Assembly (NCBI GenBank): GCA_023313575.1
Contig: JAJTTP010000021.1
Coordinates: 310,001 to 374,000 of the forward strand
Direction of reading: 5' to 3'
DNA from: Eutypella sp. D-1
Taxonomy: Eukaryota > Ascomycota > Sordariomycetes > Xylariales > Diatrypaceae
Length of the DNA stretch: 64,000 nucleotides
The notes under the pieces were generated by a model, which was not told the DNA's origin, did not search any database, and was given only the letters and a program-made list of their open reading frames with translations. Made by a program: the position numbers and the translations under genes. This document shows positions 48,319 to 59,902 of the stretch, in pieces. Numbering within the stretch: position 1 is the first letter of the stretch; every line of letters starts with the position of its first letter.

Positions 48319-49635
48319 GGGTTTCAAGTACTATATGTGGCGGGACCGACTCTTGAGTCTTGTTGGTGGGGGGAGGGGAGGGGGGGCTTGCAACTTTTCA
48401 TGATAGATGCGTAAAAATCATAGGCTCCGTAATGAAATATGATAATTAACGAGATCACGAAAACAACGTAGTTAAATCCGAAAAGCTGCCTATGGTTTGA
48501 ATTTTCCACAAAGGCCGACTGATCGAAAAAGTCGGTGATTTCATTAATTACGGCCACCCTTATTACCGGTCTGCAGGCTGACCGGGGCTGAACGCTGACG
48601 ACGATGGGGGCGCCCGGGCGATCGATTTAGATGGATAAGATTGCATTGACTGGGTCGCATTAGGTGGCTACCCCCTGGTCGCAGCGATATTAAGCCCAAG
48701 CCATTCAACTATGTGTCATGATAATTCATGGTTATTGATTACACTACTATGTTGGTACGGGCTTACTTAGGCGCTTGGTGTGTTTACAACATGAAAAACG
48801 GAAAGGGATGGCTGGTCTAAAATTCAGGCAGCTGCATATCACCATGGACAACATGAATGGAAGGCAAAGCACCGACGGAATACGGAACGGTTGTAAGGGA
48901 TAAGCCATGCATCTGAATTGAAGGGACTGGAGGAAACGTGGTAAACATAGCTGGGAGTCCGACGTGAGTCACACGGATATGTGGATTCGTAATCTTGGGA
49001 CGAATATATCCCTTGATGTGAGCGTCTGCATAGTTCGTGTCTCTGATCCGAGTTCCCATCGGTACGGGACTAATCGGGGCCGTTGTGAGATACGTGCCGG
49101 CACCGACAACCAATACCCCGACTGGTTGCATGCACTAGGTCTGCCAGTAGGCTGTGTGCCTATTATAGTAGTCTGCGTGAAGGATCCACGAAATTTTCAG
49201 AGCAACTTCGTATGGTATATCGGCATCCGCGCGCTGCGTTCCCATCATTCGGATCCTCCCCACTTACAGGTCAAATCATAGTTTGCAAGACAGTCCAATA
49301 CGACGACATGCAGCTGACATCTGATCCTGGCAGTTAACGGTATGGTACCACGAAGAAGTCTGAACGCTGAACCCAGTCCTTGTAGAAACATGGTTATCAA
49401 CCCCAGACAAGCAAGGGGTTACCTGGCGCGTAGGAGTGCGTAATGAATCATTCGGTACTGGCGACATGCCGAATGGAACATCATTCGGGCTCGTAGGTTT
49501 CGCCGATGTAGCGAAGTACGACAACTCTATATGTAGTTGACTAGCAGATAGCACGTTGCTTACAAGAAGGCGGCCGGATTCGTGTATTCATCCTTTTCAG
49601 TTACTCACGCCATCACAAAAAGACCAACCGTTACC
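48319..49635. other. Intergenic region with two same-strand open frames
   Basis: Two minus-strand frames (48817-49131 and 49276-49554) are listed separately as a possible gene; otherwise nothing is recognised. A G-rich stretch lies at 48366-48387. Confidence 0.4.
48817..49554 (-). CDS. Possible gene of unknown function, exon structure unresolved
   Basis: Two Pro/Thr/Ser-containing open frames of 92 and 104 codons lie in tandem on the minus strand. The upstream one begins MLSASQLHIELSYFATS and the downstream one contains PISPVPMGTRIRDTNYAD and GYIRPKITNPHIRVTHVG. A GTAAGT donor near 49278 and a GGCAG acceptor near 49145 exist, but I could not join them in one frame with certainty. No family is recognised; chance frames remain possible. 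Confidence 0.25.
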
Positions 49636-50895
49636 ATGCCGCTAAAGATTCTCATCATAGGTGCGGGAGTCTGCGGCCCTGCCGTGGCTTACCTCCTACT
49701 GCATACAAACCCGGACCATGAGATAACCGTTATAGAGCGGTCTCTTTCGCTCCGCTCGAACGGCCAGCAGATCGACCTTCGCGCACAAGGAATTCCCTTG
49801 ATGAAGAAAATAGGGCTACTCGATGCCGTTCGGGAGCGGGTCGTCCATGAACGCGGAGTCGAGTTTCTAGGGCGGAATGGCAAACGAAAAGCGCTGGTTA
49901 CTATGAACGACACGGGCAAGGGCCGCCAGTCGTTCACAAGCGAATATGAGATAATGAGGGGCGATTTGGTCGACATCTTGTACGAGGCGAGCATCAAGGA
50001 GAGTAACAAGGCAAAGGGCACGGGCAGCATCAAGTACGAGTTCGGCAAGACCACGGATAGTATATCGCAAGATGAGAAGGGCGTCGATATTACATTCTCA
50101 GACGGGAGCAAGCACAGATACGACATCGTTATCGGAGCGGATGGTCAGAACTCCCGAACACGGAAGGAAATGTTCGGCAAGGAGGTTAGCGCCTCCGCGT
50201 ACAAGGAGCTCGGTGTGTGTACGGCCTTTTACAGCATGCCCCCCCAGTCGAACGAAAGCGTATACGCACAGGGCTACCACACTCCAGGTAGACTGGTAAT
50301 CACACGACCGAGCAAGCCCGACATCACAGCTGTATACTTGATGACGACCAACCAAACCTCGGAACTCAACGCGGTCGTGGGGCAGCCGGTTGAGAAGCAG
50401 AAAGAAGCGTGGGCGAAAGCGTTTGCGGACCTGGGCTGGCAGGATGATCGCTTGCTTTCGGGAATGAAGAACACATCCGACTTCTACTCCAGCACGATCG
50501 GACAGGTGAAATTAGAGCATTTCGTCAAAGGCCGCATCGCACTGCTCGGCGATGCAGGATACGTACCCAGCCCAGTTACTGGCATGGGGACCACATGCTC
50601 TCTCGTGGGAGCATACGTGCTGGCGGGCGAATTGACCAAACACAAGGATGACGTTCCCTCTGCGCTGAAGGCTTACGAAGAGGTTATGCGCCCCTTTGTC
50701 GTCGAAGCCCAGAAGCTCGTGCCCGGTTTCCCTTCTCTCATGGTCCCTAAGACCAATCTCGGAATCACAATATTGCACCTGGTGCTTTGGTTCGTCACAA
50801 TATTCAAGATCGACAAACTCATCGGGCGCATTTTGCCGGAAGAGAACGGCGGTTGGGCTCCGCCTGACTATCCGGGATTGAAATTTGACTCATAA
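49636..50895 (+). CDS. FAD-dependent monooxygenase (PHBH/TetX-like), 419 aa
   Basis: A single-exon gene. I choose the Met at 49636 (MPLKILIIGAGVCGP) because the FAD Rossmann motif GAGVCG (residues 9-14) should lie near the N-terminus; an upstream in-frame Met at 49582 would add 18 residues. E34-R35 ends strand two as in group A hydroxylases. The DG motif is VIGADGQNSRTRK (168-170) and the GD motif is RIALLGDAGYVPSPVTGMG (305-306). All three group A FAD motifs are present, so NAD(P)H-dependent hydroxylation of an aromatic or polyketide-like substrate is predicted. The C-terminus has a hydrophobic segment (GITILHLVLWFVTIF) that could touch a membrane. It precedes homogentisate dioxygenase by 1.5 kb on the same strand; a shared aromatic pathway is possible but unproven. 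Confidence 0.88.
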   Translation: MPLKILIIGAGVCGPAVAYLLLHTNPDHEITVIERSLSLRSNGQQIDLRAQGIPLMKKIGLLDAVRERVVHERGVEFLGRNGKRKALVTMNDTGKGRQSFTSEYEIMRGDLVDILYEASIKESNKAKGTGSIKYEFGKTTDSISQDEKGVDITFSDGSKHRYDIVIGADGQNSRTRKEMFGKEVSASAYKELGVCTAFYSMPPQSNESVYAQGYHTPGRLVITRPSKPDITAVYLMTTNQTSELNAVVGQPVEKQKEAWAKAFADLGWQDDRLLSGMKNTSDFYSSTIGQVKLEHFVKGRIALLGDAGYVPSPVTGMGTTCSLVGAYVLAGELTKHKDDVPSALKAYEEVMRPFVVEAQKLVPGFPSLMVPKTNLGITILHLVLWFVTIFKIDKLIGRILPEENGGWAPPDYPGLKFDS

Positions 50896-52351
50896 GTCGA
50901 GAGCGGCTCGCGGAAACTTGGAGTATTTCGTGCTTAAGAAAGTGGCCAAAGCGGGCGTTCGACGTTGGTGGCTGCGATAGACACATCCTCTCTACTGTCC
51001 CTCTAGTGTACATTAAGATCAACACTTAGCTCTATCCTCTTGTATGTAAATTACAATACTATCTATTTAACTCGTCGAGGCTGGTTACTTTCTCTGCGCT
51101 GATTAAATTGCGTAACATACAGTAGTTTGTGACCTGTCACCGCTTATGTGGTTGGACGGGTCCAGACGACACCCGTGTGGAATTGTAAGAGCTAATAATG
51201 ATAAGTCTTACGATTCTTGATGGCTTCTCATCTTGAGCACGGATGATTGGCCGCTCGGCACTGTTGTGGCATTCTGCAGGTGCCCGATCCAAAGGGAGAT
51301 GAGAGTTGTAGAGAACGCGGCCTTACTGACTTCACCAGCAACGGTATCAATTGTATCTGCATCAATAGCTCAAAGAAGGTGAGGAAAAGCGGACGGCAGT
51401 CTGCCAGTTCTATCAGGGGCTCGAGGACGACTAAAGGGCTCACTAAAAGGCTTGGCTAACCCCGCATTCCGCATTCCGCATTCCGCATCCCGCATCCCGC
51501 ACCTCCTCGCCGATGCCGATGTGGATCAGATGAATTAGTTGGGGATGGGTGCATTGATGCTTCGCTGGTACAGGGAGTGGCTTACGAACTTCTTAGTTGG
51601 ACATGACGCATCATAATACAATACCACGTTGAAAGGACGATTTGGGGTCTGGAGACTTTATACTTTTTATCATATCTCTTGGGTTCAGCGGTTAACATCT
51701 TGTACGCTGGCTTCTATCCTGGTTAAATCATCCAACATGTGGCAAACCTTGTAACGATTACAGCCATGGCGCCAGAGACACTAAAATTAACACTTGGTTT
51801 AGGAATCCCGGCGGGCGGTTTGCCCTCCCCATCACTCTTTTTACTAAGTACGAAGTACGTAGTAGGCCCGATCATTTTTAAACTCGCGGCTAACGGTGGA
51901 AAACACCGGCCGCGAGCGCATCTTTCCGCGCTTCCATCCACGCACCTACCGCAACAGCCCGAGTGACAAGTTGTGTGGGGAATTGACATACTGAATATCT
52001 GATTGGATTGTATCATCTTTGCGGATGTATCTATGTGTCGCTCATGTGAACGTTTCTCCAGGTAACCAGGTGCTCTTGTCTTTCATGGGCGAAATGAGTT
52101 TGGGAGTTCCTGCAGTGTTTTCGGAACTGTTTACTGGGTATGAGTTAGTCTCTGACCTTTACTCGAATTCCAACGGCCGAGACCTTCCAAGTATAAATAA
52201 ATACCGTCGCTATCCACCATAAGGTTTCCAAGGTTCTTTGTTTTGTCTCTCTTGTAGTATCCGTGGATATAAGTCACAATCACTAGGTAACTTGATCTAT
52301 ATCGTAATCACATTCGCGGTCCCTTCTTAGCCTTGCTCGAATCTAATCAAG
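50896..52351. other. Intergenic region with heptamer repeat
   Basis: It contains a GCATTCC/GCATCCC tandem array at about 51464-51500. No gene is recognised. The promoter of the homogentisate dioxygenase gene is expected before 52352. Confidence 0.5.
51464..51500. repeat. Tandem heptamer repeat GCATTCC/GCATCCC
   Basis: Three copies of GCATTCC are followed by two of GCATCCC and a partial copy, in noncoding DNA. Confidence 0.85.
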
Positions 52352-53805
52352 ATGCCCGTCACGTCCTTTGACTTTCCCGAACGTTACAGATATCAAAATG
52401 GTTTCCGATCGTATCTAGAGTAAGCACATACCCGTCTCACCTTGCAGCGCTGCCGTCAGATGAAGCCTATTGTCCTAACGCAGTCAGAACTGAAGCAGTC
52501 CCTGGGGCCCTAGCGATTGGCCAGAACTCACCCCAGAAGCCTCCGCATGGCCTGTATGTAGAGAAACTTTCGGGCACGGCGTTCACGGCGCCGCGCAGCG
52601 AGAACTCGCAGACATGGCTACATCGAATCCTCCCTTCCTCAACACATCCTTCTTTCGAGCCGACCACAGACGACCCCTCTAAGTCGGAAGAGGCATCCAA
52701 GATGAAGTTCATTCCTGACCAACTGCGGTGGGACCCGTTCGACCACGACGAGCAGACGGACTTCATATCTGGGTTGCGCCTAGTTTCCGGTGCCGGTGAC
52801 ACCACCCTAAAGCAGGGCTTTGGGATCTATATATACGCTGCAGGCAAGTCAATGGACGACAAGTCCGCCTTCTACTCCGCAGACGGCGATCTCTTGATTG
52901 TAGCCCAGGATGGTGTCCTGGACATCAGGACAGAATTCGGCTGGCTCCTCGTGCGGCCGATGGAAATCTGCGTCATCCCGCGGGGCATCAAGTACCAGGT
53001 ACACCTACCAAAAGGACCGGTTCGCGGATATGCACTCGAGCTCTACCAGGGTCACTTCACATTGCCGGAGCTGGGGCCGATCGGGTCGAATGGATTGGCG
53101 AATGCACGGGATTTTCAGGCGCCAGTGGCCTCCTTCAGCGAGGACTTCGGGGCCACGGCGTCTGACGGCGAGCGCAAATACACAATCACCGTCAAGTTCA
53201 ACAACTCTCTTTACCAGACCCGGCAGTCTCACACGCCGTTCGATGTGGTAGCCTGGCATGGCAACTACTATCCATACAAGTACGATCTGGGCCGCTTCAA
53301 TACCATCGGGTCCATCTCGTACGATCATCCGGACCCGTCCATCTTTACAGTACTCTCAGCCCCCTCTGCCCACCCAGGCACGGCGGTGGCCGACTTCGTC
53401 ATCTTCCCGCCACGCTGGCTGGTCGCCGAGGGCACGTTCCGGCCGCCTTGGTACCATCGGAACAACATGTCCGAGTTCATGGGCCTTATAGCGGGGCAGT
53501 ACGACGCGAAGAAGGGTGGCGGGTTCGCGCCCGGCGGCGCTAGTCTGCACAATACTATGAGTGCGCACGGCCCTGACGCGGAGAGCTTTGAGGGCGCATC
53601 AAACGCAAAGCTCGAACCCGTCCTTGTGGGTAAGGGCAGTTGTGCCTTCATGTTCGAGAGCTGCCTCACCGTCGGTGTAACGGAGTGGGGTCTTAAGACT
53701 TGCAAGAAGGTCCAGGAGTCCTATAATGAGCATAGCTGGGGCAACCTAAAGGTCCACTGGAAGCGCCCCGAAGGTGTCGAGACCGATACTCACTTGCTTA
53801 GGTAA
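52352..53805 (+). CDS. hmgA: Homogentisate 1,2-dioxygenase, 461 aa
   Basis: Exons 52352-52419 and 52488-53805 join over a 68-nt intron (GTAAGC...GTCAG, phase 2). The N-terminus [18 protein letters not shown] and, after the junction, [26 protein letters not shown] (cited in part) match the fungal HmgA family closely. Iron ligands are visible as [12 protein letters not shown] (His346, Glu352) and SAHGPD (His383), with the spacing of known enzymes. The enzyme opens the ring of homogentisate with oxygen to give maleylacetoacetate in phenylalanine/tyrosine breakdown, in the cytosol. No fumarylacetoacetate hydrolase or maleylacetoacetate isomerase lies in the window, although in several ascomycetes these genes cluster. 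It could be the main copy or an extra one serving another pathway; an intact sequence suggests it works. Confidence 0.96.
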
Positions 53806-54848
53806 ATAATATTGTGCCAATAGCACCCTGGTTGCTATCATGGCATATAATATATCATGACGTATTCTATGCCACTGTGGCCGAATGAGTGTTTGGACTG
53901 AGGTGCATCCACACGCTAGTTTCAGCAGGACGCTGTGAAACTTAATTGTCCATGGTTATTTAGATGTCGTGATAGTCTTCGCAGGGTTGTTTTTGAATTC
54001 CCCTATCACTAACTAATTAGGAATTCCGTCTGAACCGAAAAGGGTCTTGCTGCCTAACCCCTAGGGAACCTTTCAGGGGAACAGAAGAGCGACAAGACAA
54101 AATCTTATTCTAACAAACACCAGCCTAGCAACCCTTGTCCTAATGGCACTTAACGCGGTGCCTAAGGGGGTAGCATAAGTGGTCTACCGGGACCTCGGCG
54201 TCTGGTAAATATAGAATCATGTCGACGCCGCTAAGTAGTGTTGCCAAATCACGAGGCGAGGATAGCGACGAAACCCCCACCCAGTTCCCCTTTCGCCAAG
54301 CCTTGGTGTCCACTCCCAGCCTGCTGTGCATTTAATCTGGAATTTGTAGGTCTCGCAATTTGGAGGATCTTCGACGTTTGGGGGCCAGATACTACGACGT
54401 GTAGACTAAGATAGCTGCCCGGGCACCATATCAGCTGCTATAAATTATCTTCTCAAGTATATTGGCCAACAATAATACAAATAAGGGGTGAGCCCCTGTC
54501 TAACGTCGTGGACGTCATGTTTAGGGGAGTTCACTGCCTCGGTTGGCTAGACATGGATGGCGGAAGCTACCGAGAGTCTATATGGAGTAACTGAATCACC
54601 GAAGCAAGGTATTATGGCGCGGAGAGGGTCTCCATGTTTTTGTCATTGCGCTATGTATTCTACCTAGGTTGTAGTTATAGCTATGAACTATCGAGTTTCT
54701 CGACTCGTCCCAAATTTCCAATGTGAATGCGAAACCGACAAATAATTAGAAGGTCTCAAATGCCTCTCCATGAAAACATCCTCGCTATCCGCCCTCTGGT
54801 TTACGACTACTATGGCTGACACGACTCCCGTTCATGGGTAAATGAAAG
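53806..54848. other. Intergenic region
   Basis: No gene is recognised and no notable repeat is seen. The promoter of the CLR5 gene should lie at the right end. Confidence 0.5.
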
Positions 54849-56669
54849 ATGTCGCATGAGAGCCCGCAACATGGTTGGGCCACGCAGGATGACTGGGACA
54901 CCCATCGGGAGTTGATTTCCCGGCTCTACTGGGACGAATCCCGGCCGCTGCCGGAGGTGATGGAGATTATGCGGTCGGAGCACGCTTTCCACGCGACGTA
55001 CGGACACACCGCTTCACAAGCCCGTCTCTGAGTAGAAGAAATGCTTGCATCAAGGATCAGTACGTGTGGCTAACATGGTCATCTCAAAATACTCGAATCG
55101 AAATATAGGCCAAGAATGTTCAAGTTCCGCTTCAAGAAATGGGGGCTCGCCAAGAACGTCAAGACCGAGCAGGAAGAAGAAATCCGCGTCCAGGCGGCCA
55201 GCGGCGGCATACCCGCCGTACCCCTAATCCGCGGCCGCGCCCCCGGGTCCAAGAAGCTGAAGCGCTACGTGAACCGACTGGCCCCCGAGGCCCTGTCCCA
55301 GTGCACGAGCGAGTCGTCATCCGACGTCAACTCCAGGTCGCCAAGTGCCAGCGATCGAGGCAGCGCCCGCGGCGACGTCTGCAGGGTCCAGAGCGAAGGG
55401 TCCGCGCTTGCCCCGACCACCCCACACCATCAAGAACCCTGCCCCCCACAACTATCCATCTCGGCCCTGCTGAACCCACCCGACGACCTACGGCTCACTC
55501 AGCAGAGCCTGCGGGCGGTGCTGGACTACACGAGCAACCGGGTGCGCAAGGGAGTGTGGGACCCGACGGGCTCGCCGTACGAAGCGGAGGACCATGCTGA
55601 GAACTGGCATAACAAGGTGTTCCAGGCGACGGGGATGATCCAGCGGGGCAAGTACCGCGAGGGGTTCCGGCTGCTGGACATCTGCTACAAGAACTACACG
55701 CATCAGCTCGACACCGAGCACCCACTGCTGATCATCGAGACGTACACGTCTGTGCTGCACCTGGCGCGTATCGAGCTCGCACTCGCACACTCACTAGTGC
55801 GCTACCTCGCGGGGCTCTGCCGCATCCGGCTCGGGGCGCGTCATCCGTTCGCGCGATTCTGGGCGGCGCTGCAGGCCATGGGGCCCGCGCAGGTGCGCCA
55901 GGCCGTCGGCGCCGTCACGCAGGCCCAGTTCGCGCTGCTGGAGGACTACTTCGCTCCGGGTGCCGAGTTCCTGATCATCCAGAACGTGGACTCGGCGCGC
56001 ACGCTGCGCGAGGCTGGGTGCATCCCGCTGTCGTCGGCGGAGTCGATCATCGAGCGCGCGATCCGGCAGCGCCGCCTCGATACCGCGCGCCCCGGCACCG
56101 ACGACTTCGTTTGCTGGGCCCGCATCGTGCTCGCTCTCGTCTTCTTCCGCGACGGCCGCCACGACCTCGCTAACGCCGTCGTCGACGACGTCGGTGCCTG
56201 CATTCGTGCTTTCAATGACCCGCGCCGCGCCCCGCGGGCCCCCGGCGATGAGATCACCCTGTTCACCGAGTACGAGTACCGCAGCATGCGGGTGCACATA
56301 CTTCGGGCTCGGGTCGCGGACGCGGACGCTACCGGGGGTGATGGCGGCGCCGCGCACAGGGACCTCGCGGCCTGCCTCCGCGAGCGCCTCGATTTCTGCC
56401 TCAACGCCGGGGGCGTCGGGGCTACTCACCACTATACAACTCGAGCGTTTGCAGAGCTCGAGCATTTGTACCAGCAGGCCGGCGACATCGAGGCCGCGGA
56501 GCGCCTGCGCGCCGATTTTGATTTCGCCGCCCAGTGGGAAGAGGTCTGCAAGAGGGCCGATGGCGGCGCGGAGGAAGACCTGGGCGCCGCTGGCCCCTCT
56601 GCCTCTGCCTCTGCTCATGTCGGCTCCACTTCCTCTTCTACGCTACGTGAAGAAGAGGAATTAGATTAA
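54849..56669 (+). CDS. CLR5-domain protein, 569 aa
   Basis: Exons 54849-54997 and 55109-56669 join over a 111-nt intron (GTACGG...TATAG, phase 2). The first 65 residues are a CLR5 domain: WATQDDWDTHRELISRLYWDE, PLPEVMEIMRSEHAFHAT and, over the junction, PRMFKFRFKKWGLAKN. This small domain is named after a fission-yeast silencing factor and is frequent in filamentous fungi, often with C-terminal helical repeats. Here residues about 150-530 are mostly helical, with Leu/Ala-rich TPR-like pairs such as LLDICYKNYTHQLDTEHP and FAELEHLYQQAGDIEAAERL. Role unknown; DNA binding or regulation is the family's usual guess. Very GC-rich third positions explain the long shadow frames on both strands. Confidence 0.88.
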
Positions 56670-57662
56670 GAGGAGGGTCTCGGCTGATGGCATGTAGCTG
56701 GGAGTTCTAGCTACTGACGAAAATCGATGTCTTTAACTCCATACTACCATGGAAAGTATTCTTCGACTAGGAAAAGGACGGAGGTCCTAGATGATTACGT
56801 ATGTTTCCACTATAGGTCCTGGCCCACAGCATCACTGCCTGTTCGGGTAACTGTCAACAAGCCGGCCAGCTTGCTCGATCCTTTTCTGCATGCATGAGGA
56901 TCATGCATGCATTCCCATCCTCTGCTGTGGCCAGGGATCTTGATCCTTTCCGGGTAGAATTCTGGACTACCAACAGCACCCAGCTACCAGAGCTTATGAT
57001 ACTATTATAGGAATGGTAGAGGTACTGCTATAAACACCGCGATGATCATAAGGGGGGGGGGTGGATAGCAACTCCCAGTGTTGCTGTTTTCTTTCAATTG
57101 ATTAGGATAGGCAGCACGTCGTGTACGATTTCCTGTTTAGAGTTGTGAGCCATAGGGCCCCAGGGATACACAATTACGGACGGGTTTCTCAATTTAGCGA
57201 GTGCGTATTCTCTTACAACCTTGGGTAGAATATTCGATAGACTTATACACGACCGGGCGAACAACCCCTATTGCGGACCGTCTTGGTTTGGTTTTACGAG
57301 AGCTTATTTTCAATCTGATTTCCATCCGAGACATCCCCTACTTCTAAGATTATTGCTTACCTCGGTACGAGACACCCGGAACATCACGACGATCTATAGC
57401 CTCAAAATCTAATTCATCGGAGAGATGAGCATATAGCGAATAGCTAGTTTCTGAGGTTTTATTTTGCGACTAGTTACAGGTCATAGTGTGGTCCCCTTTT
57501 CCAGTAGCTATCCACAAGGAAGAGGGAGCATAAAGCTAAGCTATCTACTAGGATGACAAATGACAAGTATAAACGGCGACATGCTTCCGTTAGCAACCTC
57601 GGGATTCCTAGCCTCGGGACGGTGAACAATTGCAATAACATGTCCGCAAAAACATCTCCATC
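56670..57662. other. Intergenic region between convergent genes
   Basis: It contains a perfect 11-bp inverted repeat at 56887-56911 and a 10-G run at 57052-57061. No gene is recognised. Confidence 0.5.
56887..56911. repeat. Inverted repeat, 11-bp arms, 3-nt loop
   Basis: Arms TGCATGCATGA and TCATGCATGCA flank GGA. It lies 0.2 kb after the CLR5 stop and could act as a 3' hairpin in RNA or be a chance palindrome. Confidence 0.8.
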
Positions 57663-59902
57663 TCAAATACGGTCAAGTAGGCTACCGATCGCGTCTCTCA
57701 CCTGACCACCGAACCATCTCTGCGCAGGGTTGGGGTCGGTCATGGCCCTAGCAAGCGTCAGCGTGTCCTCAACGATGGAGCTGTCAAACCCCTCCCCCTC
57801 TAGTTTGCCCTGGAGCCCCTGCGGTAGGACCTGCTGTTGCAGGCCCGTTAGCATCCCCACTCGCTCCATCCTTGTACCGCATTCCCACAACATTTCCATG
57901 AAGATGACCCCCAGGGCGTAGATATCCGTCTTTTCGTCTTCGACCTGCCTCGGCAGGTTGTGTCCCGGGCCCTCAATTCCACTTCTGCCGCCGTTCCAGA
58001 CAGGGGGCCGGTAGTACGTGGTGCCAACACGATCGTTGGCTCTGGTAGTAGCCCCTGCCTCCTCTTCAATGACAAGGCCCTCGCTAGCGAGCTGTGTGAC
58101 GAGACCGAAATCGCCAATCCGCGGGTTCAGCCAGCGAGTGAACGGCCTATTGTCACGTAGGCAGGTCCGGCAGCTGACATCTGAGTATCCATTACGAAAC
58201 ACGACCTCTGGCTTAGAGAGGAATATGTTGCCGGGCTTGATATCCCTATGGATCAGGCCATTTGCGTGGATGTACTGAAGGCCATCTAGGATAGCGAGCA
58301 TGAGCCGAAGGGTGGGAACGAGGTGAAAGCAATGTCTCGGGTTAGGCGGGTGGGTTGAGAAGTCGGGAGGCGAAATATACTCTGTCAAGGTCATGGGATA
58401 GAGGGTCATCTGAATGTATAAGATAGGTCTATCAGGGTCGTTTTTACTCCTTGATGAGGTGGCAGCATCCGATCGAGTAGGCCCCTTGCCGTCTGTGAAT
58501 GCACTATCGCTTGTGGCTTCCAATGAAGACTCCTCGGATGAAGATTCCGTCAATGACATCTCTGTAGCATCATCCTGTGGTGTACCATTCCCGGACAGTT
58601 GTCGTTCAGGTTTGTCTGACTTGTTCGAGTCCTCTTCCACGTTGCGGGAGGCCGTGCTATCGCAGAATTCCACGTTGCCATCGGCTTCTGAATCCTCAGG
58701 GTTGTCTGAAAAGCTAGGTTCAGGGACCGGGCTGGTATTGAATGGTCGACTATCCAACAGCAGCCGTGGCTGACCCGGTCCAGTTGTTATGGCAAGAACT
58801 ATGTGCCTTGAAATCAGCGATATTCCTAAAGACTATGCAGGCTCGGCAATAATGGCTTGGAATGCATGTTTCGAGAGAAGGTATTTCAGGGACAGTGCTG
58901 GTACTAAACTTATCGGATGGATGGGATCCTCCAATAACTGAGGCAACAAGGAGATAGGGGTGATGATGAGAACATACCTGAGTCGAGAGCGGCAGGGTCC
59001 CCATCAACTATGGGCAGATTCCGTGGTTGTTCTATCCATGTTGCATGGTATCTGACAACGTTGACATGATCCAACCTTGCCATTGCTTTAACTTCTCGCA
59101 GGAGCGCTTCCGTCTCTTCGTGCTTGTCATCAGAGAGCCGTGCAGTCAGTTTTCTCGATAGTTGAATCTTCTTGACCGCATACGTCCTCTGGTCCAACAG
59201 GTTGTAGCATCCAAACACCTTGCCAAAACCACCTCTTCCAAGTAGTTTCACCTCCTTGAAGTTGGCCTGGTAGTGGCTAGGATACGGTGACCGCATATTG
59301 AAGTGGAGGTCACTGGTGGGCGAGTTTGAAGCAGGCCCGGCAGGCTTGATCGCTAGATTACGCATGGGATGAAGAAGATCAGGTGTACGAACAATCCCAG
59401 AAGCCGCAAGGCTATCGAGACCGGAAAGATAATGGCGTCGGCGATCGCGTCCGGTATCGGAAATGGATGAGATGTCTAGCACGCCGTTCTCTGAGAGATA
59501 CTGGCCTCCTTTTCTGAACAGCTCTTCGGCTAGAGGTTTCACCTCAGGTGAATCCCGACTGAAGTAGTTGCCAGGGTATGCGGAGTTGAGAAGATCTGCA
59601 GCCCGTACTTTGTAATGCTCCTCCAGCAAGCTTGCTATTATCATGTTGCGATGTCCGTCAATACTAGTACCAGCATCAACACCTTGTCCACTCTGCAGGT
59701 CCGCAATCAAGACAGACCCTTCGCTATAGGTACCGGACTCAGATGGGGCATTGTCTTTCTCATCTTCTACGTCCACAGTAGCAATGGATGGTGACGGTGA
59801 TGGCGATATTCCATGATGATTTCCTGCGGAGGGCGTGGCAGAAGGCACATCTTCTTCTGATGACTCGGACGAGATATCACCTTGGCGGCGAAATACATTC
59901 AT
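57663..59902 (-). CDS. eIF2alpha-kinase-like (HRI/PEK family) protein kinase, 686 aa
   Basis: Exons 58978-59902 and 57663-58798 join over a 179-nt intron (GTATGT...CATAG, phase 1). After about 210 residues of acidic/Ser-rich and helical leader comes the N-lobe: glycine loop LLGRGGFGKVFG (221-230), AVKK (Lys244) and the helix-C block EALLREVKAM. HVNVVRYHATWIE is typical of eIF2alpha kinases. An acidic 110-residue insert (about 325-425) splits the N-lobe, and then LYIQMTLYPMTLTEYI resumes it, again an eIF2alpha-kinase trait. Catalytic HRDIKPGN (Asp494), DFG (538-540) and GTTYYRPP are intact. It should phosphorylate eIF2alpha under stress to reduce translation. No heme-binding or His-tRNA-synthetase-like domain is seen, so HRI-like is preferred over GCN2. 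Confidence 0.88.

Noticed and set aside
55794..56618. 274-codon minus-strand frame
   Set aside because: Antisense shadow of the GC-rich CLR5 gene.
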